DNA of 64,000 nucleotides from Buttiauxella brennerae ATCC 51605 (GTDB taxonomy: Bacteria; Pseudomonadota; Gammaproteobacteria; Enterobacterales; Enterobacteriaceae): assembly GCF_001654925.1 (NCBI RefSeq), contig NZ_LXER01000029.1, forward strand, positions 62,001 through 126,000. The letters run 5' to 3'. A program made the translations under genes and the position numbers. This document shows positions 60,925-64,000 of the stretch, piece by piece; the stretch's first letter is position 1, and the number at the start of each line of letters is the position of its first letter. The notes under the pieces were generated by a model. The model did no database searches. It saw nothing but the letters and a program-made list of their open reading frames with translations, and was not told the DNA's origin.

Positions 60925-61215
60925 CTAAGGCAGCAACCCGACAAAACTCCTTTTCTTACGCGGCTGCGACATCATTCCTTCCAGCTTCTCAACACACGCC
61001 AGGTAATGTGCAGTTTGCTTATGCGCCAGCACCGCTTCGTCGTTCTGATAGGCCTCGTAAATAAAGAATCGTGTCGCGACATCTGGATCCTGCAACACAT
61101 CAAACCTCAGATTTCCCGGCTCTTTGATGGAACCTTCATGGTTGGCGCGGAATACGTCCATAAACTCATCGACTCGTTCCGGTTTGATATTAATTTCCAC
61201 CAACGTTACGTTCAT
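60925..61215 (-). CDS. lsrG: LsrG, (4S)-4-hydroxy-5-phosphonooxypentane-2,3-dione isomerase
   Basis: The 96-residue ABM-domain protein has the same length as E. coli LsrG and matches it closely ([32 protein letters not shown], the C-terminal [12 protein letters not shown]). It isomerises phospho-AI-2 to 3-hydroxy-2,4-pentadione-5-phosphate for LsrF. Its ATG overlaps the lsrF TGA (ATGA), so the pair is coupled; GGGAG lies upstream. Confidence 0.95.
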   Translation of the reverse strand: MNVTLVEINIKPERVDEFMDVFRANHEGSIKEPGNLRFDVLQDPDVATRFFIYEAYQNDEAVLAHKQTAHYLACVEKLEGMMSQPRKKRSFVGLLP

Positions 61216-62102
61216 GCCTTGTCTCCCTGATGCTTTTCATCCAGCCAGAATTGATACGCCTCGCGGGCAGAAACGTTCTCATGCACCACCTTTTTCACCG
61301 CTTTTAACATGGCGAGCGGAGCCTCGGACTGGAAGATATTGCGCCCCATATCTACACCGCTTGCTCCCTGATCAATTGCCCTGAAACACATATCCAGCGC
61401 TTCGTGTTCCGGTAATTTTTTACCGCCAGCAATGACAATCGGCACCGGGCAACTGGCGGTGACTTTTTCGAACCCTTGTTCGACAAAATAGGTTTTCACA
61501 AACTGCACGCCAATTTCTGCCGCGATACGGCTGGCCAGTGAGAAATAGCGCGCATCACGTGCCATCTCCGTACCCACGCCCGTCACCGCAAGCGTTGGAA
61601 TGCCATAGCGAGTGCCTTCGTCGACCAGCTTAATGATGTTGTTTATCGACTGATGCTCATATTCACTGCCAATATAAATCTGCGCGGCTACAGCGCAGGC
61701 GTTGAGGCGCAGCGCATCTTCCATAGTGACAGCGACACTTTCGCGCGACAGCTCGCTCAGAATTGAATTCCCACCTGATGCCCGCAGCACTACCGGTTTA
61801 TTGGTGGCAGGCGGCACGACACTGCGCAAAATACCGCGCGTACACATCAGCACGTCGGCTTCACCAAACAGGGGCGCAATGGATAAATCAATGCGCTCGA
61901 GTCCCGTGGTCGGCCCCTGAAAATAGCCGTGGTCGAATGCCAGCATGACCGTGCGCCCGGTATCCGGGTTGAAAATCCGTGCCAGGCGCGACTGCATGCC
62001 CCAGTCCAACGCCCCGCTCCCCTTCAGGTAAAATGCTTTATTCTCCTGAGGGCGGCCAATACCGTAATCTTTACCGTCTCTGATATCGTCAAGATCTGCC
62101 AT
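61212..62102 (-). CDS. lsrF: LsrF, 3-hydroxy-5-phosphonooxypentane-2,4-dione thiolase
   Basis: The 296-residue protein (E. coli 291) is a class I aldolase-fold enzyme. [20 protein letters not shown], the active lysine in [23 protein letters not shown] and [13 protein letters not shown] are conserved. It transfers an acetyl group from the LsrG product to CoA, finishing phospho-AI-2 breakdown. GGAGG lies just before the ATG. In E. coli lsrF follows lsrACDB in one operon; here it is the first gene, facing lsrK across 175 bp. Confidence 0.95.
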   Translation of the reverse strand: MADLDDIRDGKDYGIGRPQENKAFYLKGSGALDWGMQSRLARIFNPDTGRTVMLAFDHGYFQGPTTGLERIDLSIAPLFGEADVLMCTRGILRSVVPPATNKPVVLRASGGNSILSELSRESVAVTMEDALRLNACAVAAQIYIGSEYEHQSINNIIKLVDEGTRYGIPTLAVTGVGTEMARDARYFSLASRIAAEIGVQFVKTYFVEQGFEKVTASCPVPIVIAGGKKLPEHEALDMCFRAIDQGASGVDMGRNIFQSEAPLAMLKAVKKVVHENVSAREAYQFWLDEKHQGDKA

Positions 62103-62277
62103 TTTTTCCTCCCGTCAACGTTCAAAAGTTTAGACATCCGTATCTGGCAGCCAGGCGGTAATTTATCTTTTTGTCTCACACCTCACATTTTCAGGCCCGG
62201 TATCTTCAGCCCGATGTTCTAAATTTGATTAAGGGTTCGACCGGCGAGCAATGAGATAATTAAGAACAGAGGTGACG

Positions 62278-63870
62278 ATGAGTTATTTACTTGCTTTGGA
62301 CGCCGGAACCGGCAGTATCCGCGCCGTCATCTTTGATACTTCAGGCCACCAGATTGCTGTCGGCCAGGCCGAATGGAAACACCTCAGCGTGGCCGATGTG
62401 CCCGGATCAATGGAGTTTGATCTTTCCACCAACTGGCAGCTCACCTGCCAGTGCATTCGTGAAGTACTGCAAAAATCACACTTACCGCCCGGCGCGATTG
62501 CTGCGATCTCCTGCTGCTCGATGCGAGAAGGGATCGTGCTTTATGACAGTAACGGCGATGCTATTTGGGCGTGTGCTAATGTCGATGCCCGCGCCAGCCG
62601 CGAAGTCGCCGAGCTCAAAGAGATCCACGATTATCAGTTTGAGTCCGAGGTTTACCAGGTTTCCGGGCAGACGCTGGCGTTAAGCGCCATGCCGCGCCTG
62701 CTGTGGCTGGCACATAACCGGCCTGATATTTACCGCAAGGCCGCGACCGTGACGATGATTAGCGACTGGCTGGCAGCCAAACTTAGCGGCGAGCTGGCGG
62801 TGGATCCTTCCAATGCGGGCACCACGGGAATGCTGGATCTTACTACCCGTGACTGGCAGCCCGCCCTGATGGATATGGCTGGACTGCGTGCCGATATCCT
62901 CTCGCCGGTAAAAGAGACAGGCACCGTGCTCGGCGGGGTGACTGCGGATGCGGCACAACAAAGCAGTTTGTTAGCCGGAACCCCCGTCGTGATGGGCGGT
63001 GGTGATGTTCAGTTGGGTTGCGTGGGGCTTGGCGTTGTGCGCGCCGGGCAAGCCGCAATATTGGGTGGCACATTCTGGCAGCAGGTAGTGAATTTACCTG
63101 CCATCAAAACCGATCCCGATATGAATATTCGCGTTAACCCGCATGTGATTGGCAACATGGTGCAGGCGGAATCCATTAGTTTCTTTACCGGCCTGACGAT
63201 GCGCTGGTTCCGCGATGCTTTCTGCGCCGAAGAAAAACTGCTGGCTGAAAGGCTTGGTGTAGACACCTATTCCCTGCTCGAAGATATGGCGGCGCGCGTT
63301 CCGGCAGGTTCTCATGGAGTGATGCCGATTTTCTCTGACGCCATGCATTTCAAGCAGTGGTATCACGCAGCACCATCGTTTATTAACCTGTCTATTGATG
63401 CGGAAAAATGCAATAAAGCGACGCTATTCCGGGCACTGGAAGAAAATGCGGCGATTGTGTCGGCATGCAATCTTGCGCAGATTTCGGGTTTCTCTGGCAT
63501 ACAGTTTGCGTCGCTGGTTTTTGCCGGCGGAGGCTCAAAAGGTGCATTGTGGAGCCAGATTTTGAGCGACGTAACAGGTTTGCCAGTGCGTGTCCCCGTG
63601 GTGAAAGAAGCCACCGCACTTGGCTGTGCTATTGCTGCGGGTGTGGGCGCCGGGTTGTTTAACAGTCTTGCCGATACTGGTGAGCACCTGGTGCAATGGC
63701 AGCGCGAGTTTACGCCGAACCTGGCGCACCGTGAGTTATATGACGAGATGAAACGCAAATGGATGAAGGTGTATGCCGATCAGCTCACGCTGGTTGATAG
63801 CGGGTTAACGACGTCGATGTGGCAGGCGCCGGGTTTGGTCATGCCACCCTCACCCCGGCCCTCTCCCTGA
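62278..63870 (+). CDS. lsrK: LsrK, autoinducer-2 kinase
   Basis: The ATG at 62278, with AGAGG six bases upstream, gives 530 residues. The FGGY-kinase fold is clear: [17 protein letters not shown] at the N terminus, [28 protein letters not shown], and [20 protein letters not shown] in the second lobe. It phosphorylates AI-2 in the cytoplasm, trapping the signal and producing the LsrR inducer. Homology to E. coli LsrK ends at MWQAPGL; the last residues, [10 protein letters not shown], are read from the adjacent repeat, which also supplies the TGA. No lsrR or lsrACDB is seen in the window; lsrR could lie beyond the edge. Confidence 0.94.
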   Translation: MSYLLALDAGTGSIRAVIFDTSGHQIAVGQAEWKHLSVADVPGSMEFDLSTNWQLTCQCIREVLQKSHLPPGAIAAISCCSMREGIVLYDSNGDAIWACANVDARASREVAELKEIHDYQFESEVYQVSGQTLALSAMPRLLWLAHNRPDIYRKAATVTMISDWLAAKLSGELAVDPSNAGTTGMLDLTTRDWQPALMDMAGLRADILSPVKETGTVLGGVTADAAQQSSLLAGTPVVMGGGDVQLGCVGLGVVRAGQAAILGGTFWQQVVNLPAIKTDPDMNIRVNPHVIGNMVQAESISFFTGLTMRWFRDAFCAEEKLLAERLGVDTYSLLEDMAARVPAGSHGVMPIFSDAMHFKQWYHAAPSFINLSIDAEKCNKATLFRALEENAAIVSACNLAQISGFSGIQFASLVFAGGGSKGALWSQILSDVTGLPVRVPVVKEATALGCAIAAGVGAGLFNSLADTGEHLVQWQREFTPNLAHRELYDEMKRKWMKVYADQLTLVDSGLTTSMWQAPGLVMPPSPRPSP

Positions 63871-63962
63871 GGGAGAGGGAGAAAACCGAGAAGTCAGCTC
63901 TCTTGAGGGAGACGGAGACACCGAGCAGTTCCCTCTCCTGGGGGAGAGGGTTAGGGTGAGGG
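63847..63962. repeat. dispersed terminal-hairpin repeat, copy C (inverted)
   Basis: About 116 bp, in the orientation opposite to copies A and B: it begins CCCTCACCCCGGCCCTCTCC and ends GGGGGAGAGGGTTAGGGTGA followed by GGG. Its first 24 bases encode the end of lsrK. Both terminal hairpins are present; the middle is unique to this copy. Confidence 0.85.
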
Positions 63963-64000
63963 CGTTTAAATCTCACATCAGAAGTAATATTTAAATCTTA

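Overview
The window is a chromosomal segment from a member of the Enterobacteriaceae. Positions 198-26637 follow the right-hand end of the Escherichia coli / Salmonella map almost gene for gene (rob, gpmB, yjjX, trpR, slt, ettA, nadR, radA, serB, ytjB, lplA, deoDBAC, yjjV, yjjU, ytjA, osmY, prfC, yjjG, rimI, holD, rsmC, three tRNA-Leu). Intergenic spaces carry full-length and shortened ERIC elements, an enterobacterial hallmark. Sequence divergence and local gene-content differences point to a genus other than Escherichia or Salmonella; I cannot name it from the sequence alone.

Layout. 1-12300: rob to lplA, housekeeping and regulatory genes. 12300-18430: deoxynucleoside catabolism (deoD, deoB, deoA, deoC) followed by a CNT-family nucleoside permease standing where E. 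coli has yjjI-yjjW, with two DeoR-type operators in the deoC-permease interval. 18430-26640: yjjV to the tRNA-Leu(CAG) cluster. 26640-38165: the yjjZ-fhuF-yjjQ/bglJ-yjjP-yjjB-yjjA backbone, interrupted by a diguanylate cyclase, a PTS EIIC gene with a tiny EIIB-like ORF, a YbaK-type deacylase, a pobA plus AraC-regulator pair, and a TetR regulator that occupies the place of dnaT-dnaC. 38165 to the end: modules that lie far apart in E. coli, namely an orphan methyltransferase, an M20 hydrolase/MFS/LysR cassette, the ascG-ascFB beta-glucoside system, curA, aer, proP, a five-gene peptide/nickel-type ABC importer, dgcZ, patA with a sigma-54 promoter, a GT17 glycosyltransferase, and part of the lsr autoinducer-2 system (lsrK divergent from lsrFG, without lsrACDB).

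How the genes work together. The deo genes degrade nucleosides brought in by the adjacent CNT permease, probably under DeoR, CytR and CRP control. AscG most likely controls ascFB through two ACCGGT-centred boxes; a pair of very similar boxes also precedes the EIIC gene 15 kb away, which suggests one beta-glucoside regulon. yjjZ and fhuF each have a Fur-box-like sequence. Three copies of a 105-120 bp element with terminal hairpins lie after ettA, inside the ABC operon, and across the 3' end of lsrK. I found no CRISPR array, prophage, transposase, integrase or rRNA gene. I saw no strong case for a wholly new multi-gene system; the best leads are the dnaTC-less TetR locus with its large dyad, the EIIB-like mini-ORF under AscG-type boxes, and the rearranged lsr locus.
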